A DNA stretch of 64,000 nt from Liolophura sinensis (lineage: Eukaryota; Mollusca; Polyplacophora; Chitonida; Chitonidae): positions 6,646,017 to 6,710,016 of the forward strand of contig NC_088307.1 in NCBI RefSeq assembly GCF_032854445.1, given 5' to 3'. Position numbers and translations under genes: made by a program. Numbering within the stretch: the first letter of the stretch is position 1; each line of letters opens with the position of its first letter. The notes beneath the pieces were generated by a model, which was not told the DNA's origin, made no database searches, and saw nothing but the letters and a program-made list of their open reading frames with translations. Below, piece by piece: positions 21,291 to 31,594 of this stretch.

Positions 21291-22075
21291 ACTAAACCCG
21301 ATCGTTACCGCGCAGCACGGCACGTCGAATGGCAGGGGTGGCTTGAGCCAGCACGGACAGCAAGGGACCGTAACATTGGAGCCCGCGTGACATCGCAGTG
21401 GTTGACGTGGAAACAACTGATTCGGCAGATCGCGCGTCCGAAGTTTTATGGCTTTGGGGAGGTAGGCGTTTTGGATCTCCCGGGGAAGATGTGAGTGCGA
21501 AATGGCAGGTGGTCAAGTGTGGCTTGCTTGAAATCCTCCAGAAAATACCCGTGAGGTTGGGCAGTGGCATCCTCAAACGCCTCGCGCACGTACTGCGTCC
21601 GCCCCGAAGCCATCTGTTTAACGATCGTGGGTATTTGAGACGCGTCTCACGGGTTTTTGAACAACACCAAGTAGTGTGCGGTCAGACTGATGGTACGATG
21701 ATCTTTGGTTTTCTTGAACAAGTTCTGCACGATGTTCACCACGCTGATATTGCGGTGGTGGCTGCCTTTGGTAAAGAGTTTGTCACGCGTTCGTCCGCTT
21801 CGGCCATCAAATCGTCCACGACGACTAACGTCCGTTCCCCCGAGTGGAAAGCTGACGGGCTGGGCACACCTTCCTCAAACCGAACGTTGGGTAACGTGGT
21901 GTACAACGGCTGCCACTTCCCGTAACACCAGACGACGTGTTGCAGGGGTGGGTAAATGAGAGCTTGAGCGTGCTCCACCAACCGTTTTACAAACTTTCCA
22001 CACCCCGTCGGTCCGCTGACGATGCAGGTAAAAGGATCCTCCCATCGAGCATCCATGGATGGAGAGTCTGGGTGA
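21290..22075 (-). pseudogene. DNA-packaging ATPase (FtsK/A32-like), fossil
   Basis: The minus strand encodes a Walker A motif in CIVSGPTGCGKFVKRLVEHA (about 22,025-21,965) and a Walker B motif in RTLVVVDDLMAEA (about 21,835-21,795). These are followed by a stretch with HYLVLFKNPRDASQIPTIV near 21,680-21,625. These are the marks of Polinton genome-packaging ATPases. It sits upstream of the structural block on minus, the usual place. The gene is broken. Confidence 0.85.
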
Positions 22076-22076
22076 G

Positions 22077-22601
22077 TCAGTTCGGTTGGTCATACAGGTG
22101 AGGGTGGGGGGCAGTGCGGGAGGCTGCTGCGGTCACTGCCGCCGTCGACGCGGGCGGGGCAGGTGAGGTAGATGGACTACTACTGCCGCTGCTGCTTCTG
22201 CTGCGACTGCTGCCGCACCGCGCCGTGTTGGGTGAAGAACAGACGGGTGTGGAAACGGTGATCGGTACCGAAGTGTTGTTAGGGAGGCGGAGTGAACTAG
22301 GTAATCCCGTACACTTCAACCGGGGATTGATGGTGGGGTCCGTAGACGCGTCCTGCTCGGGAGTAAACGCCGTGGTGGGTAGCGGGGTTGAAGTCAGGTC
22401 CTCGCCCGGGGTGGTGCTGTCAAGCCGACGCGCGCTGTCGCTCGGTGACGAGGGTGGTGATGGTGGTGGTGGTGGTGGCGGTGGTGGTGATGGTGACGGT
22501 GGTGGCGGCGGGGACAAAGGCTTCCCAGACCAACGAAGGAGCGTTTTGTTCAGTTGTCCTTGTAGATACTGAAGGGTCGACTGGTCTTGGAGGAGCTGCA
22601 C
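22077..22601 (-). pseudogene. Proline/serine-rich low-complexity reading frame
   Basis: A 174-residue minus-strand frame contains a run of Pro and Ser (from the GGT/GGC-rich tract at 22,455-22,515) followed by Ser/Thr/Ala-rich sequence. It has no family marks. It lies between the integrase and the ATPase, so it could be a linker, an element protein of low complexity, or noncoding. The plus-strand frame here (22,114-22,572) is an equally open mirror, which lowers confidence. Confidence 0.3.
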
Positions 22602-22639
22602 GCGAGTTCCGTGGCCAATCCACCCACTAAAACTCCGAT

Positions 22640-23275
22640 GTACAAGAGAACTACGAGGATACTTTGGTTTCGTTAAACGTGTGAAAGAAATACACCCCGT
22701 TGTCCTTTAAAAATGATTGGAACCTGCTGTTTAGAAACTCGTTACCCTCGTCCGTTTCCAGGTACAACGGTCGACGTATCGTCTTGAAAATACGTTGAAA
22801 CGCCTCCATCAGACGAATACCGGTTTTGGTGCGCAGTGGGATCACCCAAGGGTACTTGGAGAGGACATCGATGAAGGTAAGTAGGTAACGGTTGTCGTCG
22901 TTCTCTTTGGCAAACGCTGTCATGTCGACCAGGCCCGCCTGCCACTGACTGTCCATACCCCAAGCACAACTCGGCTACGAGGGTAGCGCCGTCGCACGGG
23001 ACGGTGCAGTGTACGTGTCCTGCTGAGCCAGCCAAGCCGACACACGGGCCCGATTCACTTTGAGTACATGTTGCCGGGCTGCCTAGAGCAAGGGCTGAAC
23101 GCCGCTGTAAGCCGCTGGACTGTAGGGTCATAGTACAATGCATGGAGAGCGGTATCGATCGGGCCTGAGTCACTGTCCGCGAGCGTTCTCCGACCCTGCT
23201 TCCGTCCCCGCCGCCGCCGCGGCGACGGTGGCTGCCGCTGCTGGCGAGCTGGCTGCCGACCGGTGCGAGGCATAG
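22640..23275 (-). pseudogene. Retroviral-type (rve) integrase of Polinton B, fossil
   Basis: The minus strand encodes MDSQWQAGLVDMTAFAKEN, RYLLTFIDVLSKYPWVIPL and a KTG motif near 22,956-22,830. RPLYLETDEGNEFLNSRFQ follows near 22,780-22,725. This gives the first and second catalytic Asp regions of a D,D,E integrase. An N-terminal piece with QQDTYTLHRPVRR lies near 23,030-22,990. In Polintons this enzyme inserts the element. It is a broken fossil. Confidence 0.8.
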
Positions 23276-23325
23276 TCCGGCTTTGTCCTTGGTGTCCGTG
23301 TGTAGTGAGTGATGGCTAAAACCCA

Positions 23326-23950
23326 TAACCCATAGGTAAAATAACCCGCGGTACAGGTGAGAAATAACCAACACAAAAACGGGGAATCAATATTAAAACA
23401 TTATTATTTTTACAGCAATGTACATGCATTTAACACGGAGCGTCTATAGAGTGCGTGGTTGGCGGGTAGTCGTACCTCGTACATTAACGTGGGGCAAACA
23501 ATCTCTAAATAATACTGCTAAATGGGTCGGGGATCCTTGACATGCCGGCAGACGTCTTCAGTGTACGCTCGCACGACCTGCAGGCGTTCCTGATTGACAA
23601 TACCATCCGCAAACATACTACGAAGTACACCCGTGTAGCCTTGAAGGTCGGTAACGGCAGCCACCCATTCTTTCCACTTGGGCGTCGTGCACAGCTTATT
23701 CAAACTAGAAAGACACAAAGAAGACACCGTCATTCTAGTGCCGTCGCCGACCGAACTATGTCACCATCAATCAAAATATATATCACTTACGGTGAATAAA
23801 TAACCAATAGCTAAAATAACCCGAGGTACAGGTGAGAAATAACCAACACAAAGACCAGGTATTCAACATTAAAACATTTTTTATTGCATGCGAACTACAA
23901 CAATGATGTGTGTGTCAATTATTTTTTTCTTTTTTTATCGTAAGAAATGT
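23326..23950. repeat. Duplicated intergenic segment with polyA signals, about 475 bp apart
   Basis: GTACAGGTGAGAAATAACCA and ACACAAA recur at 23,352 and 23,830, followed in each case by ATTAAAACATT. The second copy contains TTTATT (AATAAA on minus). Between them, a minus-strand frame of 71 residues (23,518-23,733; LCTTPKWKEWVAAVTDLQGY) has no known family and may be a gene piece of the element. Confidence 0.55.
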
Positions 23951-24199
23951 CTCGTAGTGACGGTGATGAATGAATCACTAATATGAAAGTCTTGGCAATG
24001 GTCTATGTTCAGAACTCGCACCCTAGTCACCTCCCTGTAAAACACATGGGTAGAACGATCACCGTAGGCCACACGGCAAGGGGTAATTAATTAATGGTGT
24101 GACCGACAAAAAACAAAGTGGTGGTGAGGGTGGAGCGGTTAAAATACTTACTCGTCCGCAGGCTTGTCCTGGCCGGGCGTGGAAGGTTTGGGTAAGTTG

Positions 24200-25135
24200 G
24201 CCGTCATATGCTCCACGTACATCCGGGGGAATTCAGCGTTAAACTTCTTAAACTTCTTAAGCGTTTCGTTCAAAAACTGACGTAGTTGCTGCTACACGTC
24301 CTTCCCTGCCTTAGTGATGCTGCCTTACGAGCCTGGCACATGAAATGGACCAGCACGGTTCCCTCTTTCAGGTAACGGGTGCGGGCCTCGTCCACGATGC
24401 TCACGGCCATCTCTCTGTCCTGCAGAAAGAAGGGAAGGCCAGTCGTTGGGTTGATCGCGGCCGGTTGTTTAGTAGCAGCATACTCTTTGCGCTGCAACTG
24501 TAAGAGGTGGGGTTGGAGAGCCACGTCGTAAGCATCCCATAGCAAGCTGGTCAGCGCCGCCTCAAGCTCTGGCATTAGCGGTCGGTTTCGGTTGCTCCAG
24601 ACTGAATGACACGGGCTGCTCCGCCTTCACGTTGTCTTCACCGTCCCTGCCGCCGTCGGCGCCCGTATTACAGCCGGAGCCGGGGCCGGCAGCCTCCTCC
24701 TCTTCTTCTTCCTCGGCTACCACCAGCAACATGTCGATGTCGGGGATGGCTTCTACCAGCTTTTGCCAGTGGGTTAGGTAATTGAGAGTGACACCTTCTT
24801 TCGTCCGGTAGAGTGGACCGTCCGGTCAGTGTGCTCTCCATTTCTTCACGTGGACGAACATGACGCCATCAGGGGTAGTTAGAGTGGAAGGATACCAACC
24901 GTCGGATAACGGCTGACGCACCGTCAAGCCTGCCTCGGACAGATCGGCAGCCAGTCCCTTCAACTTAGCCCACCCCTCCCCGTCGAGAACGACACGCTTG
25001 GGCGGAGAGTCCGGGTCTATGGGACATTGGAGAATCTCAATCGTCTTGTCATCACACACCCCCACCCACAGCCAGGGGGCGAGCTGAAGTTTGGTCACGA
25101 CCTTGCTGGTCGATGACAGGCACACCTTCTCCTTC
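24200..25135 (-). pseudogene. Right-end Polinton gene of unknown function
   Basis: Minus-strand pieces include PPKRVVLDGEGWAKLKGLAA and GVMFVHVKKW near 25,005-24,835, then THWQKLVEAIPDIDMLLVV near 24,775-24,720. A Glu-rich run follows, then PELEAALTSLLWDAYDVAL near 24,570-24,515. The first part recalls small ssDNA-binding PC4-like folds only loosely, so no function is claimed. The gene is the first inside the right terminal repeat, opposite the zinc-finger gene at the left end. Confidence 0.4.
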
Positions 25136-25180
25136 TCGGCAGGCTGCTCTGGTAGCAGAGGATTAGCAGAAGCGGATCGT

Positions 25181-25190
25181 TTTATACTGA
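25181..25190 (-). promoter_or_regulatory. TATA box for the right-end Polinton gene
   Basis: The minus strand reads TCAGTATAAAACGATCC here, about 55 bp upstream of the first coding piece. A second TATA-like ATAAAAA lies at the inner edge of the right terminal repeat (25,277-25,290). Confidence 0.45.
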
Positions 25191-25278
25191 TGACAGCGTA
25201 GCGTCTCTGGTTAGTCTGGCGTGGTATAGGCAGATACGATGGCCTATCTCTGTTTCACGACTCACACAGACACACGCT

Positions 25279-25834
25279 CCGTTTTTATCCTATTCACGCG
25301 TACCTCAGCGAAATTTGGCCGCCAAAACCGCGCGATCAGCTCATTGATCAGTTTTGGTGCGGAATGGAGCTCATCCATTGGTCAGTTTTGGCGCCAGGGA
25401 GCTGTTGGAGTTGCTCAATTCAACTTTACAAGCCTTTACGCTTTGCTCCCTTCTCGCTCATTGGTCCGTCACGCTCCTCGCTAATTGGACGCCGCAGCGC
25501 GGACGTCAACGAAGTAACCCAGCGGGAAAAACACACCCAACCCAACCACCTCATTGGTTCGTTTTGGCGCTACACAACTCAACACGCTGATGCTTTCGCG
25601 CATGACATCCTCCTCCCGCCAAAAACGACTCCCTTCTCCTCCTCCTCCTCTCCGCCGCAATGCGACACGTTCGCAACATTACAAGCCGACGTTTTGCTCC
25701 TTTCTCGCTCATTGGTCAGTCAACGCGGACGTCAACGAAACACGCTGGTGACGTCACGAGGACTCAACGACAGATCCGTTTTCCCGCCGCCTCCGCCTCC
25801 CCAATGCGACACGTTCGCAACATTATATACTACT
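25279..25834 (-). repeat. Right terminal inverted repeat of Polinton B, with promoter motifs
   Basis: It is the reverse complement of the left repeat, ending CATTATATACTACT at 25,834. It carries a CRE palindrome TGACGTCA at 25,749-25,756; ATTGG (CCAAT on minus) near 25,376, 25,460, 25,481, 25,552 and 25,708; and TTTTGGCGC (E2F-like) near 25,386 and 25,562. GACGTCAACGAA recurs at 25,502 and 25,730. These mirror the sites in the left repeat, so both end genes read inward from similar promoters. Confidence 0.8.
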
Positions 25835-25944
25835 CAGGTCAACCAGTCGTTGCACTATCCCCCTCATGCTGAACGCCAAGCGAGGAACCAAGGTTAGAGG
25901 GTGCATGCATAGATGACCAGCTATCAAGTCCGTTATATAAAAAA
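25835..25944. other. Short unassigned segment between Polinton and LINE
   Basis: It contains no recognisable feature. It may be LINE sequence too decayed to read or filler at the insertion junction. Confidence 0.4.
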
Positions 25945-27153
25945 GATATATGTGTGTGGTGGGGTAATTTCAAATACGAGCTCAAAAAGCTGGCTCAGTT
26001 ATAGGGTACAAAAAGGAGGAAAGATCAGTATTACGAGATTTATATGATGTAAAGAGATTTATGAACAAGGAAAATGTAAATGGGGCTATATTAAGATCCA
26101 AACCTCATTATGTTCATGAAAGCGATAAAAATACCAAATATTTTTTAAACTTGGAAAAAAGTTATCGACACCCTTTTTGATAGCGGAGAAGGTGTGACTG
26201 ACCTACAAAATGTCGTTTTTAAATACTATTCCAATATATATAAGCTCCTTCATCAATTTATGGAAGAAAAAATTGATGAAGGAGCTGCTAAAAAGTTTTG
26301 TCATATGTTGAGTTTTCATTGAACGAGAATGACGCAGATTATTGTGAAGCAAAGAAATCCCTAGATGGCATGTCATGTAATAAAAATCCTAGTAACGACG
26401 GTCTAACCGTCGAATTTTATATGTTTTTCTGGCCTGGATTGGGCAAATTATTATCAGAGACGTTCATTGATATTTTCAGAAGAGGAGAGTTATCTCGAGA
26501 AGTGGCGTCATTTCCTCGATTTACAGGGACAGAGGAGATAAACGTAATCTAAAAACTGGCGATCAATATCACTGCTAAATGTCGGTTGCATGATTTTGTC
26601 ACGTTGTATGGCCAATAGGCTCAAGAATGTCATTGTCAGTGTTGGTCATTCGTCCGGAACATGTTGTATCCCTGGGTGTGGCATTGCTGATACTATTTGT
26701 AGTTTGAGGTATGCCATTGAATATGTGGAAATTGATGATGTTGAATCCTATTTTATAAAACTAGACCGCGAGAAAGCTTTCCACAGAGTGCCACACGAGC
26801 ATTTACATAAAGTTTTGTTCCATTTTAGCCTTTGCAGAGAACTTCCGCAGATGTGTATCTATTTTTTTTATACTGATGTGCGGGGTGCTGTAAAGTGTAA
26901 TGGTCATATCAGCAGATATTTTTCCATTGGGCAATCAGTTGGACAAGGTTGTCCGATTTTTGCTTTATTGTACGCTCTTAGCCTTTATGGACTATGATAC
27001 GTGCAGAGAGGAATATCGAGGGATTAGAAATCTTGGCTCTTCCGAAAAATGTCTGTTATTTCAACATGCTGATGACACAGCTGTGACTGTACATAAGCGA
27101 GAGTCTGTAAAATCGGTTACCGAAACTGTGATGTTTCTAATGCTAAATTAAAT

Positions 27154-27403
27154 ATTTATTTATTTATTTGATCGGTGTTTTATGCCATACTCAAAAATAT
27201 TTCACTTATACGACGGCAGCCAGCATTATGGTGGGAGAAAACCGGGGGAACGACCATCTGCAGGTTCCTGACAGACCTTCCCACTTACGGCCGCAGAAAA
27301 AGCCAGTATGAGCTGTACGAACTCACAGCGACCGTATTGGTGAGAAGCTCCTGGGTCATTACGCAGCGCTAGCGCGCTCACCAAGTGAGTAACGGAGGCC
27401 CCC
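27154..27403 (-). mobile_element. tRNA-headed SINE inserted in the LINE
   Basis: On plus it starts with TTTATTTATTTATTTG and ends with the complement of a tRNA-like head (GGAGGCC at 27,394-27,400). The body has CGGCAGCCAGCATTATGGTG and CTCACAGCGACCG. It lies between LINE codons after the HADD box and codons of the next LINE domain. The family occurs at least nine more times in the window and resembles molluscan V-SINEs such as RUDI; the name is tentative. Confidence 0.8.
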
Positions 27404-28623
27404 ACTTTAAGTATTGAAATATCGAAGATATTGCCTATGAGTACAGACTGTCATGATAGTACAATTGAGGGCATTCCTGCTGTTAAACAGAGCATGTGTG
27501 TTCTTGGCGTTCATGTAGCGCCAGACAAAACGGCATGTTACCAGCAAAACTGGAACAAAAAATAAAAAATAAACCAAGTCAGACCTATTGTTCATCTCTG
27601 GAAACAAAGGCGACTGACTGCACAGACGAGTGGCAGTTATTATTTACTGATGTCCATGTTCTTGTATGGCTGTATTACCGGTTCCAGAGAAATGAATTAA
27701 TGCTCTTAAAGCTGCATGTGTAGATTTTCTCTAGTCTCAGCGGAGACATCTAACAGCATACGGAGTTGTGGTTAATTAGGTGAAAACGGTGGATTAAATA
27801 TGCCAGACATTGCAGCAAAAGTTGGGGCTTATCACCTCAAAATATTGGGTCGTTTTTTTTCAACCAAAAATATCGAGCGGTGTGGAAAACGTTTTTCGCA
27901 TATTTTTTGTCACAGTGGTATTGTTTGTCAGAGACTTACTGACTTTTATATTGTGCGAGATAAGTCCTTACTTGATGTTTTGCGTGAATATTACAAGGAG
28001 CTCTTTTTGGCATGGAGAAAGTTAAAAGTTAAATTATGTACTGAGAGCAGTGAACAAATGCTTAACCAACCTGTATTTATAAATCCAAATGTAAAAATTA
28101 ATGGTAAATACTTGTTTTCAAAACTATATATCGAAGCCAAGTTGTTTTGTCTGCGTGATTTTTTGTACGAATGCATTCCCGCATTCCTTCCGGAAATAGC
28201 TATTTGAGCCACTGTATTAGAAAGATTCCCAGAGTGGCTATTCCACAGCGGTGGCTCAACATGGTAAATTGTAGCGATACTATCTGTACTTCATTTGGGA
28301 ATATCTGTCCAGAACCGATATTAAATATTAAGGGACGAACTACGCCACTTTCTTTGATGATAACGAAACAATTTTATAATTATTACCCACGGAAAAGTTG
28401 GAAGAACTGGTTTCAGAACGGTACTGGTTAAGAGTGTTTCCTACTATTAATGTCACTGAAATATGGAATTGTATTACCTGGAAAAAGACCTGATTGTACC
28501 CAGCTGGATTTGAACATCTGTCATAACTCTGTGTATACCATGGAAACACTTTTCAAATTGGTTTTATAGATAGCGACTTGTGCTGTCTTTCTGAAATGAA
28601 CGTGGAAACAGTAGTTCACTTAA

Positions 28624-29182
28624 AGGAGTAGTAAACTTAAAACAATGACACTATAGGCTGAAAAGAGCACATTTTTTTTCTGTCTGGTGGTGCCTGCTGC
28701 ATTATTTTGCGATTTTTCCTCGCCATACACGTAAAGTCTGAAAACGGCAAAGCTGGCATAAATCATCATCTTTAACATCTGTAATTTATGGTGGGGTGGG
28801 GGGGGGGTGCCTCTCAGCTAATGAGAGTCTTTAAAACTGCCAGCTTGTTCGTGTAAACTCGGAGCCCACGTCCAACATTCCGGTTTCCCAATCGTCAAGC
28901 GGAAAATGAACCATACTGTTCGCTACCTTCTCGGAAGAAGAGTGCTACCGGAAATGTACGAAGTGCATTTCGGCGGTTTCCGACGGCAAATCTCCTCCTA
29001 GCACAGAAGACTTCAGGACTAGTTCTTAGGCAAAATGGAATCGCCCACCGCGGATTTTGGCGCTGACTTTATTCATTATTTATCAACATGAGGTGCATAT
29101 TAAAATTTTTATGGCATGCACCTGCCAGGAAATGCATACTCTGTTCAATGGTATTTGTTTGATATTTAAATTTTCTTCTCCT
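28624..29182. mobile_element. MITE with TTAA target duplication (piggyBac-like), inserted in the LINE
   Basis: TTAA flanks the element at 28,620-28,623 and 29,183-29,186. The ends are imperfect inverted repeats: AGGAGTAGTAAACTTAAA on the left and, reverse-complemented, AGGAGAAGAAAATTTAAA on the right. With one TTAA, LINE codons on both sides are in register: ETVVHL before, and VHCPLSIGI after, matching the LINE ET..HL..CP motif. The 559-bp interior has no coding capacity. TTAA duplications are typical of piggyBac-type transposons. Confidence 0.8.
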
Positions 29183-29818
29183 TTAATGGTCCACTGTCCA
29201 TTGGTATCTGATTTTATCAAATAAATTGGTGATATTATAGAAACTTTGTTTAGACACGCACATCTGCGTGTTTTAGATGATAATATTTTAGAATGTATGT
29301 TGCTCTTTGGACATCCAAGTTGAAATACAAAGATGTGTTTCTATTTTCTAAACATTGTCCTCAGCTGTGCCAGATTAGCGGTGTGTAACAGAAGGGTTTT
29401 GTGGCTGCGTAGCAAGCGCATTCTGTGTGTTGATAAAACATTCAAAGCTCTGCTGTACAATTTAGCTCTACTTTTTACAAGGTTAAAAGAGGTGTAATTT
29501 TATCACAGAGACAAACGTCAGATAATTAATTTTCATGCTAAATATTCAAACAACCCATTTGTTAAAGTAAACGACAATGAGATAGAAGTATTAATATACG
29601 TAGTTGTCATGAATCAGACAATGGCTGTAAAGTTGTAATGTATGTATTTCTATTGTTTTTTTTTTTTTTGGTTTGGTTTTTTTTTTTTTGCTATGCGCTG
29701 TTTTCTGCCTATGTTATAGCTGTGACATTGTATTATTTTAAATCGTAGCTACGATCTCATATACGTTGAATCCTGTATTTATGCATTAATGGAAATAAAT
29801 TTTTTTCAAGTGAAAAAA

Positions 29819-30080
29819 AGCGCTGTCTTCACATGCGAGAAGTATTGGGATCGATGCCCGGGCTCTCCAAACAACTTTATCTGCAATAGCGCATAGTTCC
29901 CTTCTGGAAAGTTGTTTTCACCCTGTAAAACATAAGGAACTTTATTTTTATTCTAGCTGATACGTGTCTTACCAGCAGGTTTTAGGCTAGATGTCCTTAA
30001 TACATACTACTTCAACCAGCAAGGACCTAACCCACATGGTCGAGCCCTCGCTTTGCATGTGAGAGGTACCGGGATCGATT
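29819..30080 (+). repeat. tRNA-Ala-like repeat units at the LINE 3' junction
   Basis: The stretch at 29,819-29,869 (ACATGCGAGAAGT and GGGATCGATGCCCGGGCTCT) is the 3' part of a tRNA-Ala-like sequence that begins right after the LINE A-tail. A second head lies at 30,021-30,078 (CACATGGTCGAGCCCTCGCT). The spacer shares words with 8,330-8,480 (CATAAGGAACTT, GTCCTTAATNCATACTAC). It is the same tandem family as 8,071-8,620. Confidence 0.65.
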
Positions 30081-30284
30081 TTTGCAGGTAAAAATGTAAA
30101 AAAAAAACCCGAATCGAAAACTGTTTTCCAAACTTTTCAGTCACAAACGTTTCACTCATGCGTCTAAAATCAGCGGGCATCAGGTTATACGTTACCTTTA
30201 TCACTGATATTCATGAAATGTAGTGACTTTTCTGACTCAGAACTCGATCGGCAACAAGCACAGGCAAATCCACTTCCTGATGGG
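30081..30284. other. No feature seen; left flank of the heat shock gene array
   Basis: AT-rich sequence without homology to the array units or to the mobile elements on the left. Confidence 0.5.
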
Positions 30285-30503
30285 ACAGAATCTTAGTTGT
30301 TCTACCTATCAATAAATCAAACAGTCTGAATGATCAATGACAACGATCAGCTTAATAACAGCCGGCCTACATACAACTGCATTGTTCATTATATATAAAC
30401 ATGGGCATGAACTGACGCAGTCAATTCATGACTGCGTTGTTTTGATATAAATCAAAATGTAGGTTGTCTTTGAGCATATACGTGGATTTTTGCAGCCAGT
30501 AGA

Positions 30504-30757
30504 TTTATTTATTTATTTGATTGGTGTTCTACGCCGTACTCAAGAATATTTCACTTATACGACTGCAACCAGCATTATGGTGAGAGGAAATCAAGCACAG
30601 CCCGGGGTAAATCCACGACCATCCGTCGGTTGCTGGAGGACTTTATCACTTACGGCTGGAGAGGAGGCCAGCATGAGAAGGACTTGAACTCACAGCGACC
30701 GCATTGGTGAGAGGCTTCTGTGTCATTACGCTGCGCTAGCATGCTAACCAACTGAGC
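30504..30757 (-). mobile_element. SINE with 13-bp target duplication, in unit 1 upstream region
   Basis: TGCAGCCAGTAGA flanks it exactly at 30,491-30,503 and 30,758-30,770. The other array units have no SINE at this position (compare TTGCAGACAGAAG near 35,293). It is therefore an insertion private to unit 1, of the same family as 27,154-27,403. Confidence 0.9.
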
Positions 30758-31262
30758 TGCAGCCAGTAGAAGTTTGGCCACCGCTACGCCAAAGAACATA
30801 TATTTTATTCATTTATCAGACGGGAATAAACTTCGCAGTTACTGCAGCCATGCATCATGATACAACACACTGTGCGTGTTTACCGAAATATCATTTTATG
30901 CTGCATAATTAAGCTACTATCTGTATATGAATATGTCAGACAATAGATAAAAATTTGGCTTTTCCAGATCATTCTCGATACCTGGGATATAAAAACAAGC
31001 ACTACGATTTCCGGAATGAATGGTATGTTCAACGATGGAGGTATGTATATATCCATGGTTCAACCCACGTGTGTATGTTTTGTTGTTGTTGTATTCCTGC
31101 GATCTGCGCAGTAGTACCATTCTCTGCCTGAGAAAAACACACCACATATAATCTGGTATGTGCTTTTTACGCGCACACCCAATGAAATTACATGTCATTA
31201 ACTCACGTGGATATAAACATATCATCTAAAGGTGTCAAAACGGCGTAAAATGGGGCGATCAG

Positions 31263-31445
31263 AGAAAATTTTTGAAGTATCGACAATGACCAGTTAGACG
31301 ACCTATCCCATGATGCAGCGCGACGCGCAATTTATAAATATTCACACAGCAGTTGTCGACTGGGTTCAATGACTGGACGAACAAGTACACGTACATGATC
31401 GACGTCTAGAAATTTTTCGGCGTCAGATTTTACATATCTAAAAGC
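31263..31445 (+). promoter_or_regulatory. Promoter of sHSP copy 1, degenerate heat shock elements
   Basis: GAA at 31,264 and 31,274 flank TTT where other copies have TTC, so the triple heat shock element has one mismatch. TATAAATA lies at 31,333-31,340. The second element (GAAATTTTTC at 31,409-31,418) is also imperfect, and the proximal TATA reads TATCTAAAAG (31,436-31,444) instead of TATAAAAG. This is the least canonical promoter of the array. Confidence 0.65.
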
Positions 31446-31594
31446 CGGGGAGAAAGTCCACAGATTTTATATCGAAGTAGCTATACGACAGACCACAGAA
31501 GCTAGGCTAACAGCCCTGCACACTCAGCATATTTCAGTGCACATGGACTGCTGAATTTATCGTATATTTTTAATTTTCGTTGCTGTCATCTGCA

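Larger units (their letters stand above)
9870..25834. mobile_element. Polinton (Maverick) copy B, about 16 kb, fossil
   Basis: It is bounded by inverted repeats that begin AGTAGTATATAAT on each side; Polinton termini typically start with AG. It holds the family core set: protein-primed DNA polymerase B on plus, and adenain-like protease, major capsid protein, minor capsid proteins, packaging ATPase and rve-type integrase on minus. The size is in the usual 15-20 kb range. Most genes are broken, with many breaks in all, so this is an inactive copy of moderate age. The 6 bp next to each end (ATCGTA and CAGGTC) do not match, so no target duplication is seen. It lies between two pieces of a Tx1-type LINE. 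Confidence 0.9.
25945..29818 (+). mobile_element. Tx1/L1-like LINE ORF2 and 3' tail, decayed
   Basis: Plus-strand pieces follow the order of an L1/Tx1 ORF2. FKYELKKLAQL lies near 25,970; AILRSKPHYVHESDKNTKYF with LEKSYR near 26,085-26,165; NPSNDGLTVEFYMFFWPGL near 26,385-26,445; the RT palm KLDREKAFHRVPHEHL near 26,757-26,805; and GQSVGQGCPIFALLYALSL near 26,930-26,990. HADDTAVTV follows near 27,064-27,090, with His in place of the usual Tyr of YADD. The C-terminal part includes GGLNMPDIAAKVGAYHLKIL near 27,788-27,850 and a Cys/His region (LCCLSEMNVETVVHL) at 28,577-28,622. It has several stops and frameshifts, lacks the endonuclease half, and carries nested SINE and MITE insertions. AATAAA at about 29,794 precedes the 3' end. 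Confidence 0.8.

Noticed and set aside
9864-25840. 6-bp target site duplication of Polinton B
   Set aside because: The bases next to the two ends (ATCGTA and CAGGTC) differ.
25239-25897. Overlapping plus-strand open frames at the Polinton right end
   Set aside because: They lie in the terminal inverted repeat, which is regulatory sequence with repeated CCAAT and GGCGC words.
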